A stretch of DNA of 64,000 nt, from contig NZ_JAJEPR010000003.1 of NCBI RefSeq assembly GCF_020686945.1, positions 62,001 through 126,000 on the forward strand. Direction: 5' to 3'. The DNA comes from Limivivens faecihominis (GTDB taxonomy: Bacteria; Bacillota; Clostridia; Lachnospirales; Lachnospiraceae). The translations under genes were made by a program, and so were the position numbers. The notes under the pieces are model-generated. The model searched no databases. It saw only the letters and a program-made list of their open reading frames with translations, and was not told where the DNA came from. Below, in pieces: positions 1 through 9,371 of the stretch. How positions within the stretch are numbered: position 1 is the first letter of the stretch; each line of letters starts with the position of its first letter.

Positions 1-435
1 AACAATCCTGGCGATCAGGACTATTCCCGTACCCGCTTTGCAGCCCGCAACAAGACCTATCATCTGATGCTCACCATCCGTAAAAATGGCCGGTGCGAAT
101 TCTATGTGGATGGTGTCCGTGTTGGCTATGCCATAAACAAAAACCTGGCCAACCAGAACGACATTGCTCTTCGCATCGAAGGCTCTGCCCGTTTAAACGG
201 AGACAGTGTCAACGCCTCATTCAGCAACATCCGGATCAAAAAGAACGGAGAATATGACGCGGAACGGAGCTGGAACACCTATGATTTCACTACAAATACG
301 GGAATCAAGGCAAATACCAGCCGTTTTGAAACCGCCCGCGCCGTCACCATCAAAGGAAAGGTCAATGGACTGACCAAAGATCAGGATTGGGACAGCGCCT
401 ATGACAAAGTTTCCGGCATCATTCAGTTCTGGTAA
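1..435 (+). CDS. C-terminal part of a lectin-like/LamG-like secreted protein (5' end outside window)
   Basis: The frame is open from base 1 to a TAA at 435, so this is the 3' end of a longer gene. The visible 144 residues are beta-strand rich. They contain a stretch reading RKNGRCEFYVDG followed by short alternating hydrophobic strands, the pattern of a LamG/concanavalin-like sugar-binding fold in which a ligand-side hairpin is followed by jelly-roll strands. No catalytic motif is visible in this part. It precedes a nucleotidyltransferase on the same strand by about 80 bp. The family assignment is an inference from fold-like patterning, and the full protein could be a glycosidase or a surface adhesin. 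Confidence 0.5.
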   Translation, partial: NNPGDQDYSRTRFAARNKTYHLMLTIRKNGRCEFYVDGVRVGYAINKNLANQNDIALRIEGSARLNGDSVNASFSNIRIKKNGEYDAERSWNTYDFTTNTGIKANTSRFETARAVTIKGKVNGLTKDQDWDSAYDKVSGIIQFW

Positions 436-441
436 AAAGTT

Positions 442-461
442 CCGTATTTCACGGCTTTTTT
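442..461 (+). terminator. Weak putative Rho-independent terminator
   Basis: CCGT (442-445) and ACGG (451-454) can pair around a 5-nt loop and are followed by CTTTTTT. The stem is only 4 bp, so this is a marginal call. It lies just after the stop codon at 435 and before the ribosome site of the next gene. Confidence 0.3.
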
Positions 462-515
462 ATACACAGCGGAAAGCATTTTCTGCCAAACTATTCACCA
501 AAGGAGATTTATTTT

Positions 516-1436
516 ATGAAAGATACTGCATTAGTCGTCATGGCAGCCGGTATCGGCAGCCGTTTCGGAGGAGGCATCAAACAGCTGGCCCCAGTGGGTC
601 CCAATGGGGAAATCATTATGGATTACTCGATCCATGATGCGCTGAAAGCCGGTTTTAACAAGATCGTCTTCATCATCCGCAAGGATATCGAGGAAGAGTT
701 CCGCACCGTCATCGGAAACCGCATGGAGAAGATGGCTGACGTTTCCTATGTATTCCAGGATATGTACGATCTGCCGGAAGGCTTCACCTGCCCGGAAGAC
801 CGCAAGAAACCCTGGGGAACCGGTCAGGCCGTTCTCGCCTGCCGCAAGACCTTAAATATTCCCTTTGCCGTCATCAATGCCGATGACTACTATGGAAAAG
901 AAGGCCTGAAAAAAATCCACGAGTTCCTCGTTTCCGAACAGCCGAAAGACGGCAAAGCTCACTACTGCATGGCGGGCTTCATCCTTGGAAATACCTTAAG
1001 TGAAAACGGTTCCGTCACCCGCGGCATCTGCAAGGCCAACGAAAACGGCCATCTGACCCACGTCGTTGAGACCCACGATATCTGCAAGACCGCAGAGGGC
1101 GCAGGCGTTCCCGACGGAAAAGGCGGCCTTACCCCGGTAGATGTGCATAGCCTCGTTTCCATGAATATGTGGGGATTCACACCGGATATTCTGGACATTC
1201 TGGCCAAAGGCTTCCCGGAATTTTTAAGCCAGATCAAGCCCGGCGATATCAAAGCCGAGTATCTTCTGCCCACGATCGTCGATCAGCTGATCCAGAGCGG
1301 CCAGGCCGATGTGACCGTCCTGCCCACCCACGACAAATGGTTTGGCGTGACCTACAAAGAAGACAAAGACTTCGTGATCCAGTCTTTCAAGGAACTCATC
1401 GAAGCCGGCGTTTACCCCGAAAATCTTTATAACTGA
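516..1436 (+). CDS. Sugar-phosphate nucleotidyltransferase family protein
   Basis: A 306-residue protein of the nucleotidyl transferase (GT-A-like) superfamily, which couples a sugar phosphate or choline-type phosphate to a nucleotide. The N-terminal nucleotide-binding motif VVMAAGIGSRFGGG-IKQLAPVG (about residues 7-27) matches the GxGxR...K signature. INADDYYG (about 120-127) supplies the metal-binding Asp. The start is supported by an AAGGAG ribosome site 9-10 nt upstream. The gene is followed 21 bp later by the protease gene on the same strand, so the two may be cotranscribed. The substrate cannot be read from sequence. The enzyme lies near, but on the opposite strand to, the polysaccharide locus. 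Confidence 0.85.
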   Translation: MKDTALVVMAAGIGSRFGGGIKQLAPVGPNGEIIMDYSIHDALKAGFNKIVFIIRKDIEEEFRTVIGNRMEKMADVSYVFQDMYDLPEGFTCPEDRKKPWGTGQAVLACRKTLNIPFAVINADDYYGKEGLKKIHEFLVSEQPKDGKAHYCMAGFILGNTLSENGSVTRGICKANENGHLTHVVETHDICKTAEGAGVPDGKGGLTPVDVHSLVSMNMWGFTPDILDILAKGFPEFLSQIKPGDIKAEYLLPTIVDQLIQSGQADVTVLPTHDKWFGVTYKEDKDFVIQSFKELIEAGVYPENLYN

Positions 1437-1457
1437 CAGAAAAGAGCTGACAGACCC

Positions 1458-3545
1458 ATGAGAAAACCATCTCTCTATTTACGAAATGTTGTCAGCGCGC
1501 TGATTCTGGCCGGTGCCTGCCTTATGGCAGGCACTTCCGTTTCTGCCGCTGATATTCCTTCCGCTCTGCCATCGGCGGGGCTTCCCTCTCTTCCGGACTA
1601 CGGATCGACTGACACCTACTCCCGTTCCTACGGGACGCTTCCGGAAAGCTATGATTCCCGAAAACTCGGACTGATCACTCCCGTCCGCAACCAGAATCCC
1701 TGGGGAACCTGCTGGGCCTTCGGCGCTCTCAGTGCCGGAGAAGCCAGCCTCATCAAAAAAGGACTGGCAGACACCTCTGTGGACCTCTCCGAGCTTCACC
1801 TGTCTTACTTTTTCTTCAATTCCCCCACAGATCCTCTGGGAAATACAGCAAAAGACACGGTAAGTCTCCCCACCACCGCTTCCAACTACCTGGAATCCGG
1901 TGGAAACAACCTCTTCACGATGTTTGAGCTGGCCAGCTGGACCGGAGCCGCCCCAGAAGCTCTGGCTCCCTACGAAAATTCTTCCAGCATTCCCTCCTTA
2001 AACAGCGCCCTGGCCTATGAAGACACCGCTCATCTTCAGAATGCCCGCTTTGTGAGCACAGCGGATCTTGACAATGTGAAAAAGCTCATCATGGAATACG
2101 GCGCTGTCTCCTCCGCTTTTTACTACGACAGCCGTTATCTCTCTGACAGCAGCGGTTATTATTACCCCAGAGTTGCCTCCTACAACAACCACATCGTCAC
2201 TCTAGTGGGCTGGGATGACAACTATGCCGCCTACCACTTCAAAGAGGGCAGCCGTCCTTCCTCTCCCGGGGCCTGGATTGCAAAAAACAGCCACGGTATC
2301 AGCTTCGGCGACGGCGGATATTTCTATATCTCCTACGAGGACAAGACGCTGAATAACCGGAAAGACGCCCTCTCCTATGCCTTTGATCTGGAGAAAGCCG
2401 ACAACTATGACCACAACTATCAGTACGATGGTTCCTTCGGCGCTTCCACCCTGGATCTGGACAATGGAGAATGTCTCGCCAACATTTTCACCGTCAGCGG
2501 AAATCCCGGCGGCAGAGAACAGCTCAAGGCCGTCTCTTTCGCTCTTTATACTCCGGACGTCTACTACAGCATCCAGGTGTACAAAAATCCGGACCCAGGC
2601 GAACCGGAAAGCGGAACCGCCATGTTTTCTTCCAAGCAATATGGCCGCACCACCTACAGCGGCTATTACACGATTCCACTGAAAACCCAGCCTGTCTTCA
2701 AGGAAGGAGATACTTTCTCCGTAGTCCTCACCTTCCGTGGAAAAAATCAGACCAGCGTGGACACCTTTGTGGACTATACCTCCAACACAGCCGGCATCCA
2801 GTTCCATTCCTCCGCCACCGCAGGGCAGAGCTTTTATAAAAGCAGCGGAACCTGGAAAGATATGACCAGCATCGGCAATAAGAGCGCTGTGGCCCGTATC
2901 AAGGCCTTTACTAAAAACACAGCCGCTGCCGTCACTCCCGGAACTGGTTCTGCTTCCAGCTCAACGGTCAGCCTTTCCACACCAAGAATCAAAAGTTACC
3001 TCTGCCATGGTTATAACAGCGTTTCTCTTTCCTGGACAGCAGTCAGCGGAGCCACCGGCTATAAGGTCTACCGGAGCACCTCCCTCAATGGCACTTATAC
3101 ACGGATTCTCACCACGAAACGCACCAGTTTTACCGATACCAAGAGAATAACCGGCGTCAACTATTACTACCGGATCCGGGCCTATAAGACCTCTGGAAGT
3201 ACCACCCTCCACAGCGGCTACTCCAGCACCGTCCGCGTCCGTGTGATCCCGGCAACACCTTCCATTCAGAATGTGCGCCTGGCAAACGGCAACCGAAATC
3301 TCCTACTGACCTGGAATGCCGTCAGCGGAGCTACCGGCTACTCCATTTACCGCAGCACCAGCAAAAACGGTACTTACCAGAGAATCAAAATTATCACCTC
3401 CGGCCGTACCCTTTCCTATCTCACCAACCTTCCCAAAGAGGGAACCTCATACTACTATAAAGTACAGGCTTACCGCCTCGTCAACAGCAAATACGTCTGC
3501 GGTTATTCCTCTTCCCCGAAAGGCTATTACCGGAAGAAAAACTAA
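1458..3545 (+). CDS. Secreted papain-family (C1) cysteine protease with lectin-like and fibronectin-III-type domains
   Basis: A 695-residue exported protein. Residues 1-30 form a signal peptide (basic N-terminus, hydrophobic core, cleavage near SVSA). The C1A catalytic set is complete: Gln79 and Cys85 in RNQNPWGTCWAFG, His245 in NNHIVTLVGWDD, and Asn277 in WIAKNSHG. Residues about 320-490 look like the lectin-like beta domain often found after C1 peptidases in clostridia. Two fibronectin-type-III-like repeats follow (about 510-595 and 605-690), sharing the phrase SGATGYxxYRSTSxNGTY. No sortase or membrane anchor is visible, so it is probably secreted or held non-covalently. Its role may be surface protein processing or peptide scavenging. 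It ends just before a strong terminator. Confidence 0.9.
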   Translation: MRKPSLYLRNVVSALILAGACLMAGTSVSAADIPSALPSAGLPSLPDYGSTDTYSRSYGTLPESYDSRKLGLITPVRNQNPWGTCWAFGALSAGEASLIKKGLADTSVDLSELHLSYFFFNSPTDPLGNTAKDTVSLPTTASNYLESGGNNLFTMFELASWTGAAPEALAPYENSSSIPSLNSALAYEDTAHLQNARFVSTADLDNVKKLIMEYGAVSSAFYYDSRYLSDSSGYYYPRVASYNNHIVTLVGWDDNYAAYHFKEGSRPSSPGAWIAKNSHGISFGDGGYFYISYEDKTLNNRKDALSYAFDLEKADNYDHNYQYDGSFGASTLDLDNGECLANIFTVSGNPGGREQLKAVSFALYTPDVYYSIQVYKNPDPGEPESGTAMFSSKQYGRTTYSGYYTIPLKTQPVFKEGDTFSVVLTFRGKNQTSVDTFVDYTSNTAGIQFHSSATAGQSFYKSSGTWKDMTSIGNKSAVARIKAFTKNTAAAVTPGTGSASSSTVSLSTPRIKSYLCHGYNSVSLSWTAVSGATGYKVYRSTSLNGTYTRILTTKRTSFTDTKRITGVNYYYRIRAYKTSGSTTLHSGYSSTVRVRVIPATPSIQNVRLANGNRNLLLTWNAVSGATGYSIYRSTSKNGTYQRIKIITSGRTLSYLTNLPKEGTSYYYKVQAYRLVNSKYVCGYSSSPKGYYRKKN

Positions 3546-3551
3546 TTTCAT

Positions 3552-3603
3552 AAAAAAAGACGTCTCACCCTCATCCGAATGATGAAAGTGAGACGTCTTT
3601 TTT
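3552..3603. terminator. Bidirectional Rho-independent terminator
   Basis: Perfect arms GACGTCTCAC (3559-3568) and GTGAGACGTC (3588-3597), with an additional inner TCATC/GATGA pairing, flanked by A7 on the left and T7 on the right. It separates the converging protease gene (+) and glycosyltransferase gene (-) and can work for both strands. Confidence 0.92.
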
Positions 3604-4531
3604 AATTGTCTTTTTTCCTGCCGCTGATCTTTCTCGCGATAAAATACCGCGGTCTTCCCTTGACTTCCTCGTAAATCTTCGCAATATAAATTCCGATGAC
3701 GCCAAGGCTCAGCATGATGAGGCTGCCTATAATCAGAAGAAGCAGAATCACCGTCGTGAAGCCCTCCAGCGCATGGCCGCAGAAATATTTTACCAGGGAC
3801 TGGATTCCCAGCACCACCGCCAGCAAAAGGGTCAGCACACCGGCCACCGTGATCATCTGCAGCGGCGCGGAGGAAAAGCCTACGATATTCCGCACGGCAT
3901 ATTTGATCAGAGACCAGGTGGACCACTTGGATTCTCCCTCAGTTCTCTCCTGAACGTCAAATTCCACACTGGTTGTCCGATACCCAACCCAGGAAGAAAG
4001 TGCCCGGAAAAAGGCATTTCTCTCCGGCATGGAAAGCAAAGCCTCCACGGCCTTCCGGTCCATCAGCTTGAAATCCGAAGCCCGGGACATATCGATCTGA
4101 ACCGCCTTGCTCATAATTTTATAGAACATTCCGGCACTGGCCCTGTGAAGAATGCTTTCCTTTCCACGGCTTCTCTTCACGCCCTCTATCACTTCATAAC
4201 CCTGTTCCCAGAGACGGTACATCTCCACCAGAGTCTCTGGCGGATGCTGCAGGTCACAGTCCATAACGGCGATACAGTCGCCCTCCGCATTGGCAAGGCC
4301 CGCAAAAATCGCTGATTCCTTGCCAAAATTTCTTGAAAAACGAATGCCCGTCACATGGCTGTTTTTCTCCGCCGCTTTCTCGATCATTTCCCAGGTCTGA
4401 TCCTTGGAGCCGTCATTTACGAAGACCAGCTCAAAAGGAATTTTTTCTCTTTCCATAATCCCGCTCACAACTTCCGTTGTCTTTAAAATCATTTTCTCTT
4501 CATTATAAGCGGGGATTACAATTGATAACAT
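3602..4531 (-). CDS. Membrane-anchored family 2 glycosyltransferase (GtrB/DPM1-like)
   Basis: A 309-residue polyprenyl-phosphate sugar transferase-like protein. The GT2 fold starts at residue 1 (LSIVIPAYNEE), with VNDGSKDQT at 38-46 and the metal-binding DCD at 91-93 in MDCDLQHPP. Two hydrophobic segments near residues 215-245 and 258-288 form the C-terminal membrane hairpin typical of GtrB/YfdH proteins, which load glucose or another sugar onto undecaprenyl phosphate on the cytoplasmic face. It lies 14 bp after rfbD on the same strand, at the 3' end of the polysaccharide locus. The sugar donor is not predictable. A partner GtrA-type flippase is not seen here. Confidence 0.87.
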   Translation of the reverse strand: MLSIVIPAYNEEKMILKTTEVVSGIMEREKIPFELVFVNDGSKDQTWEMIEKAAEKNSHVTGIRFSRNFGKESAIFAGLANAEGDCIAVMDCDLQHPPETLVEMYRLWEQGYEVIEGVKRSRGKESILHRASAGMFYKIMSKAVQIDMSRASDFKLMDRKAVEALLSMPERNAFFRALSSWVGYRTTSVEFDVQERTEGESKWSTWSLIKYAVRNIVGFSSAPLQMITVAGVLTLLLAVVLGIQSLVKYFCGHALEGFTTVILLLLIIGSLIMLSLGVIGIYIAKIYEEVKGRPRYFIARKISGRKKDN

Positions 4532-4545
4532 CTCTGTCGTCCTCT

Positions 4546-5481
4546 CTAAAACTCAATCTCTTTCAGATAACGGCCCAGCGCATCCTGCCAGGTCGGGAGG
4601 GGTGTAAAGCCGTTCTCCACCAGTTTGCTCTTGTCCAGTCTGGAGTTAAACGGGCGTTTTGCCTTGGAAGCTCCGTACTCCGCTGTTGTCACCGGCTTTA
4701 CCTCTACCTTTGCATACTCCGTATGCCCCTGCTCGATGGCCTGACGGAAGATTTCCTTCGTGAAATCATACCAGCTGATGTAGCCGCCCTCGTTGGTCGC
4801 ATGATAATAACCATATTTCTCGGTCTCGATCATATCCACCAGCAGTCTTGCCAGATCGTAGGTATAAGTCGGAGTTCCGATCTGGTCGCAGACAACGGTC
4901 AGCTTATCATGAGTCTTGCCCAGATTCAGCATCGTCTTGATGAAGTTCTTTCCATTCACGCCAAATACCCAGGCGATCCGGACAATGAAATATTTCTCCA
5001 GATTCTCAGAGACAGCCAGTTCTCCGCCAAGCTTCGTCTCGCCATAGACATTCAGCGGCTTGTAGGTCTTGCAGTCCGGCTGCCAGGGCTCCGTTCCCAT
5101 TCCGTCAAAGACGTAATCGGTGGAAAGATAGACCATCTTGCAGTCCAGCTTCTTACATGCAAGGGCGATGTTCTCGGTTCCGGTCACATTGACCTTGCGG
5201 ACCTTCTCCACCTTGTCGTCATCCTCCGCCAGATCCACAGCCGTCCAGGCTGCACAGTGTACCACCACGTCCGGCTTAATCTCCGTCAGCACCTTCTCCA
5301 CAGCCTCTTTGTCTGTGATATCCAGCTGCACATACGGCATCTTCGTCACAGCGCTGCCGTCTGCAGCTCCGCTGTACTCCGGAGCGATATCGGAACCAAC
5401 ACCCTCGTACCCTCTCTTTGCCAGTTCATTCATCACATCATGGCCCAGCTGTCCGCCGACGCCTGTCACAAAAATCTTCAT
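4546..5481 (-). CDS. rfbD: dTDP-4-dehydrorhamnose reductase (RfbD/RmlD family)
   Basis: A 311-residue short-chain dehydrogenase that would make dTDP-L-rhamnose in the last step of the RmlABCD pathway. The Rossmann motif GVGGQLG is at residues 7-13. STDYVFDG (120-127) and the YxxxK pair Tyr146/Lys150 form the catalytic site. PFNSRLD near the C-terminus is the usual RmlD substrate-binding phrase. The rmlA, rmlB and rmlC genes are not in the window. The gene is immediately downstream of the AT-rich island but has the ordinary base composition of the rest of the genome, so it belongs to the resident part of the locus. Confidence 0.92.
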   Translation of the reverse strand: MKIFVTGVGGQLGHDVMNELAKRGYEGVGSDIAPEYSGAADGSAVTKMPYVQLDITDKEAVEKVLTEIKPDVVVHCAAWTAVDLAEDDDKVEKVRKVNVTGTENIALACKKLDCKMVYLSTDYVFDGMGTEPWQPDCKTYKPLNVYGETKLGGELAVSENLEKYFIVRIAWVFGVNGKNFIKTMLNLGKTHDKLTVVCDQIGTPTYTYDLARLLVDMIETEKYGYYHATNEGGYISWYDFTKEIFRQAIEQGHTEYAKVEVKPVTTAEYGASKAKRPFNSRLDKSKLVENGFTPLPTWQDALGRYLKEIEF

Positions 5482-5508
5482 AAAATCTATTCTCCTTTGT
5501 TATATTTT

Positions 5509-6048
5509 CTAATTTTCAGCAAGATCCACATCTTTCTCTGTTAATTGCTTTTCTGCAATCTTCAAATTACCCTGAAATTCTTTTTCTAACTTTTTTCTTA
5601 AGTTTACATACGAAGGGCTGGCTTTTAAATTAGGAGTTGACGATGTAACTACAACTCTCCCATAAACATGCGCTGTTGTTTTAAAAAAATCTTTAAACTG
5701 TTCCAAAGTTCCATTTATCTGTTTTAAAGAATGTGCAACATCTACCCCTTTTAGTTCCACCAATACTGCATCTCTTGCTGCAGCATTTAAAACAAACAGA
5801 TAATCACACTTACAAAGGCCTGCATCGACTGATTTATCCAAAGAAATAATTCCGCCATCCATTTTATACAAAATCACATGATTTTTGTTTGTATTTTCAA
5901 GAATGTACTTCTTTTTTCTCTCCTCACATTTCACATTTGACCTTTTATCAGAAGATGCTATACAGTTTTTGATGTTATTGACACAAGTTTTTACTTTTTC
6001 TCCATTTATCTGGCTCTCAACACATTCTGTTAAATGTCCACATTTCAT
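5509..6048 (-). CDS. PD-(D/E)XK-nuclease-like small protein paired with an AAA ATPase
   Basis: 179 residues, not matched to a named family by eye. The central part reads CDYLFVLN (Asp82), then a beta strand ending in LVELKG (Glu98-x-Lys100), then a helix with Gln110. That spacing is the D...ExK...Q pattern of the PD-(D/E)XK restriction-endonuclease-like fold. The N-terminus has five cysteines in the first 41 residues, without a clean zinc motif. Its ATG overlaps the stop of the upstream ATPase gene by 4 bp (ATGA), so the two are translationally coupled. No membrane segments are present. It is probably the effector or partner of the ATPase. Nuclease activity is an inference from the motif only. 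Confidence 0.6.
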   Translation of the reverse strand: MKCGHLTECVESQINGEKVKTCVNNIKNCIASSDKRSNVKCEERKKKYILENTNKNHVILYKMDGGIISLDKSVDAGLCKCDYLFVLNAAARDAVLVELKGVDVAHSLKQINGTLEQFKDFFKTTAHVYGRVVVTSSTPNLKASPSYVNLRKKLEKEFQGNLKIAEKQLTEKDVDLAEN

Positions 6049-7343
6049 CCTTCCATCTCCATAAGCTCTTCTAATTCTTGATTTGTAAGCGAAGAAACTT
6101 CATCAATATAATCTGTATCTATCATGTGACTTTCCGCATCCATCAAACTTATCGGAGAATCCGACTCACCGGTGAGTTTAAAAGCTGCAAATTTTTCAAA
6201 AGAGAGTCTTAAGCTTTTGGGAATAACCGTTCCGTTTTTTCCTTTAAAACGAGTCTCTATCTTATCCGAATACAGTAAAATATTTAATGAAGTCAAAATA
6301 TATGGGCTATGGGTTGTAATAATTACGCTGCTTCCAGTCGAATTTGACATCAGTGCCAATAAATCAACGACTTTTTTCTGTGCCAGTGGAAACAAGTGTG
6401 CTTCTGGTTCCTCTACTATAAAAAAGCATTTTCTCTTTTCTAATATAAAGATAAATGAAAGCATTAAAATCCATAATACTTCCTGCTGTCCAGAAGAACT
6501 ATACATAAGTTTTACCCAATGATGCTCATCAAAGTAAACTTTTTCGCCATCTGTCTCACTGGTATAATCCGCTTTAAAAATTTCATGAATCAACTCATAT
6601 GCCATATCCAGAGAGCTGTTATTGATCTGCCCGCTGACTGTTTTTGTATATTCTTTCACAATATCAGGAATTTTACTGCCAAACCGACTTTTTGTATTTC
6701 TGATCAAAGTTATAAATTCCTGCATAGTCAGATCCATATCTGCAATAGAAAAGTCATGCAGCTGCTCTGACATCATCGCTAAAAGGCTCCTGCCTGCCGG
6801 AACATAAACAATATCCCGATCATTCTCAAACAATTTTTCAAGCCTTGCGTTTATCTGTTTCTTTAACATAGCCAGTGCCGTCATACTGTCTAAAACAGAA
6901 CTTATTTCCTTGCTTTTCAAATCAACCAGATACATTTTCGCTGATTCGTCAATAAGACCCTGTATACTTTTTTTCAGGAAATCATCAAACAGGAAACGAA
7001 CATAGCCGTCCCTATTTAATTGTATCACTACTTTTTTATCATTAAATACATATGTGATTTTAAATCGCGGCATATGAGTTGTTTTTCCAAAGCATCCCAT
7101 AAACTGCCTGGTCAAATATTTTAAATAAATACTATAATATTCATTTTCGTGATTATAAGTAAACTGATTTGCATCCATCAAAAAATCCAGGGTGTAATCT
7201 CTGATTTTCTGACAAAAATAGACCACTTTACATATGGTACTTTTTCCTGATGCCTGCGCTCCTATAAAAAGCTGCATCTGCTTTTCCAAAGAAACCTTTG
7301 CTTCCTTTACAGGCCCAAAATTTTCTATATGGATTTCATTCAT
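6045..7343 (-). CDS. OLD/RecF-type AAA family ATPase (putative defence module, first gene)
   Basis: A 432-residue ABC-like/AAA_15-AAA_21 type ATPase. It begins with the IENFGPVKEA phrase typical of RecF/OLD-like N-termini. Walker A GAQASGKST is at residues 28-36, an ABC-signature-like SSSGQQE at 282-288, and Walker B CFFIVEE with EPEAHLFP at 306-319. The switch histidine is in TTHSPY (His345). No C-terminal Toprim domain is present, so it is not a full OLD nuclease. A separate small PD-(D/E)XK-like gene follows with a 4-bp overlap. ATPase-plus-small-effector pairs of this kind are common in antiphage systems such as Septu-like and PARIS-like pairs, but this pair matches neither by partner type. 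It has its own putative promoter upstream. Confidence 0.82.
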   Translation of the reverse strand: MNEIHIENFGPVKEAKVSLEKQMQLFIGAQASGKSTICKVVYFCQKIRDYTLDFLMDANQFTYNHENEYYSIYLKYLTRQFMGCFGKTTHMPRFKITYVFNDKKVVIQLNRDGYVRFLFDDFLKKSIQGLIDESAKMYLVDLKSKEISSVLDSMTALAMLKKQINARLEKLFENDRDIVYVPAGRSLLAMMSEQLHDFSIADMDLTMQEFITLIRNTKSRFGSKIPDIVKEYTKTVSGQINNSSLDMAYELIHEIFKADYTSETDGEKVYFDEHHWVKLMYSSSGQQEVLWILMLSFIFILEKRKCFFIVEEPEAHLFPLAQKKVVDLLALMSNSTGSSVIITTHSPYILTSLNILLYSDKIETRFKGKNGTVIPKSLRLSFEKFAAFKLTGESDSPISLMDAESHMIDTDYIDEVSSLTNQELEELMEMEG

Positions 7344-7396
7344 GACATATCACCATCTTTCTAAATCTAAGAAATGCCTAGAATCTTTTCTATTTT

Positions 7397-7426
7397 ACTA
7401 TACATGCAATCTTTACGCAAGCACAA
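7397..7426 (-). promoter_or_regulatory. Putative sigma-A promoter for the ATPase/nuclease-like pair
   Basis: On the minus strand, TTGTGC (7421-7426) and TATAGT (7397-7402) are separated by 18 bp, about 55 bp before the ATPase start codon. This would let the two-gene module be expressed independently of the glycan genes upstream. Confidence 0.45.
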
Positions 7427-7449
7427 GCCTCTTCTCCGCCTCAAACCTT

Positions 7450-8139
7450 CTACTCTATATCTGACACCAGGTTTGTCTTATCAAAAATATTATTGTACTG
7501 AAGAATCTCATACTCATTCAATGCTTCCGAACACTCAGTTGGCAAGTCTCCATCCAATGAATACCAATTTCCGTTCGAATCACAAATAGCACCCTGGCCA
7601 ATAATCGGAACTGTTCCTTTTAATGCTAGCAGGCTTTCCTGATAGGCTGACATTTTCAAACCAGCCTGTTCTAAGATATAGCTTCCAAGATAATTGGAAC
7701 TCATATCCTCCACTTTTCGCTCAGTTGCATAGTTTGTCCAGATAATATACGGTGTCATATACCTTTTCTGCAATTCCTGCATATCCAGATCTGATAACTC
7801 TTTCCCGAAAAGGTCTTCATAAAATTCAGTCTCGATTGCTGGTAAGTGATCGCCAAACATCACAATCATCGTTTTTTCATCATGGTCTTTAAAATAATCC
7901 ACAAGTTTTTCAAAAGCCTGATCCGTTACATTGACTTCTGACAAATAGGTTTCTGCCAATGGATAACTCTTCTGATAATTGAGTTTTACTGTGCTGACAA
8001 AATCACCAGGGGTAGACTCATCATAACCTCCATGATTCCGCATGGTCACACAGAACGTAAATAATTTTCCCTCCCTTCTCTTTGTCCGCATATATCTCGA
8101 CAAGCATGTTTCAGAAACTAAGTTGTTAATGTCAGACAA
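7450..8139 (-). pseudogene. 5'-truncated LtaS-family sulfatase-fold transferase
   Basis: About 229 residues matching only the C-terminal half of a lipoteichoic-acid-synthase/phosphoglycerol-transferase type protein. The metal-site phrases NHGGYD and FGDHLPA are present. The N-terminal membrane domain and the catalytic-threonine part are missing. The only available start is a TTG directly after the stop codon of the upstream DUF6020-like frame, and both frames are in register with a single codon between stop and TTG. It is therefore most likely a remnant left by recombination rather than a working enzyme. An origin as the tail of a fused gene is possible but less likely. Confidence 0.75.
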
Positions 8140-8142
8140 CTG

Positions 8143-9351
8143 TCAGTCTATTTTTCGACTATTATTATCTAATATCAAATAAGGAAAAACCAAACAAACT
8201 GGAAGTAAACATATAAATGATAATCCATATCTAGGCCAATAAGTAATTGGAGTTGCAATAAGCAACGTTAAAATATTACCTATACACGGTACAAAAATTA
8301 GCACATACTTCATTTTTCCCTTTACTGCTGCTAAAAGAATCATAAAAAGAGCAATCCATAAGCACAACGCCACTGCTGGCATTGGCGTATATATTGAAAA
8401 ATATTTTTTTAGTAGCATGTCCACTGCATTGTTTTTTCCAAGTAAACTCCCTATTTTAATATTGTATGGTTCTTCTAATGATCCTTCTTTCGGCATTCCC
8501 ATTGCAATATTATTAGGATCATTATTTAATTCCCAAAAACTTAGTCCCCAAAAACCACAAGTATTTAATTCCCAAGCCTCTAAATATAATTTAGGATTTT
8601 TCACAAGTAACGACAACCATACTTTTATAAATTCACTTTGATGTGTATTAAAAAACTCTGTATTAAAATCACTGCTCCATTTAAAATGATCTACAAGTCC
8701 TGGGCTATAATTATCTTTATATTTCTCTAATGGCATAAGCTGATTCAAAAATTCTTTTTCATCCTCTGTCATGCTACCATTATAAACAACTGTTCTTGCC
8801 ACCTGTTGAACAGGTATTCCATAAGATTCAATCGGATCTCCGGTAATTCCTAATATTTTATAACCAGGTCCCTGTACCAACCAAGTAAATAAAATACAAA
8901 TAACGCTGCTAATTAAGACTTTTTTACATTTCCCCCACTCTAAGTACTTAACAAGAATCCAGAAAGCAATTATTGACACTGAAAATATCATGATATAAAT
9001 TCCATTATTTCTTGAAAAGCCAATTCCTAACACACAGAAAATACATTGTAAAATATAATTTTTCTCTGTTGCAACTTCCCCCTTTGACCATATCAAATCG
9101 AATAATTTTAAGCTATAAAAATAAATTAGCACAGAAAAAACAGGATCTTTCCACATACTAATTGCGTGCTGTGCCCAAAAACGCGGAAACGCAAAAAACA
9201 TTAATACAATTCCACAAATTACTTTAGATATATTTTTATTTCTTAACCAGCAGATACTATATGAAAAAATCCATGACATTAACAACATCTGAACAAGTGA
9301 ATACAAGACACACGCAAAGGTATTGTTTCCAGTAAAAGAACTTAAAAGCAA
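8143..9351 (-). pseudogene. 5'-truncated DUF6020-like multi-pass membrane protein
   Basis: 402 residues with about eight to ten hydrophobic segments and the phrase AISMWKDPVFS, typical of DUF6020-type glycan-locus membrane proteins. The homologous-looking frame continues upstream past the nominal TTG at 9351 as LKLFIKGC and then meets a TAA at 9376-9378. The usual extracytoplasmic N-terminal part is absent. The upstream DUF2304 gene ends at 9372, so the real start seems to have been lost at that junction. The C-terminus looks natural. It may be non-functional, or it may be translated as a shortened protein. Confidence 0.55.
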
Positions 9352-9371
9352 ACACCCTTTTATAAAAAGTT

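Noticed and set aside
4477..5544. A 355-codon frame on the + strand opposite rfbD
   Set aside because: It is antisense to a clearly recognised reductase and shows only low-complexity mirror sequence. Several such long antisense frames (for example 21874-22668, 25281-26324, 46500-47537 and 49438-50853) are by-products of codon bias in GC-richer genes.
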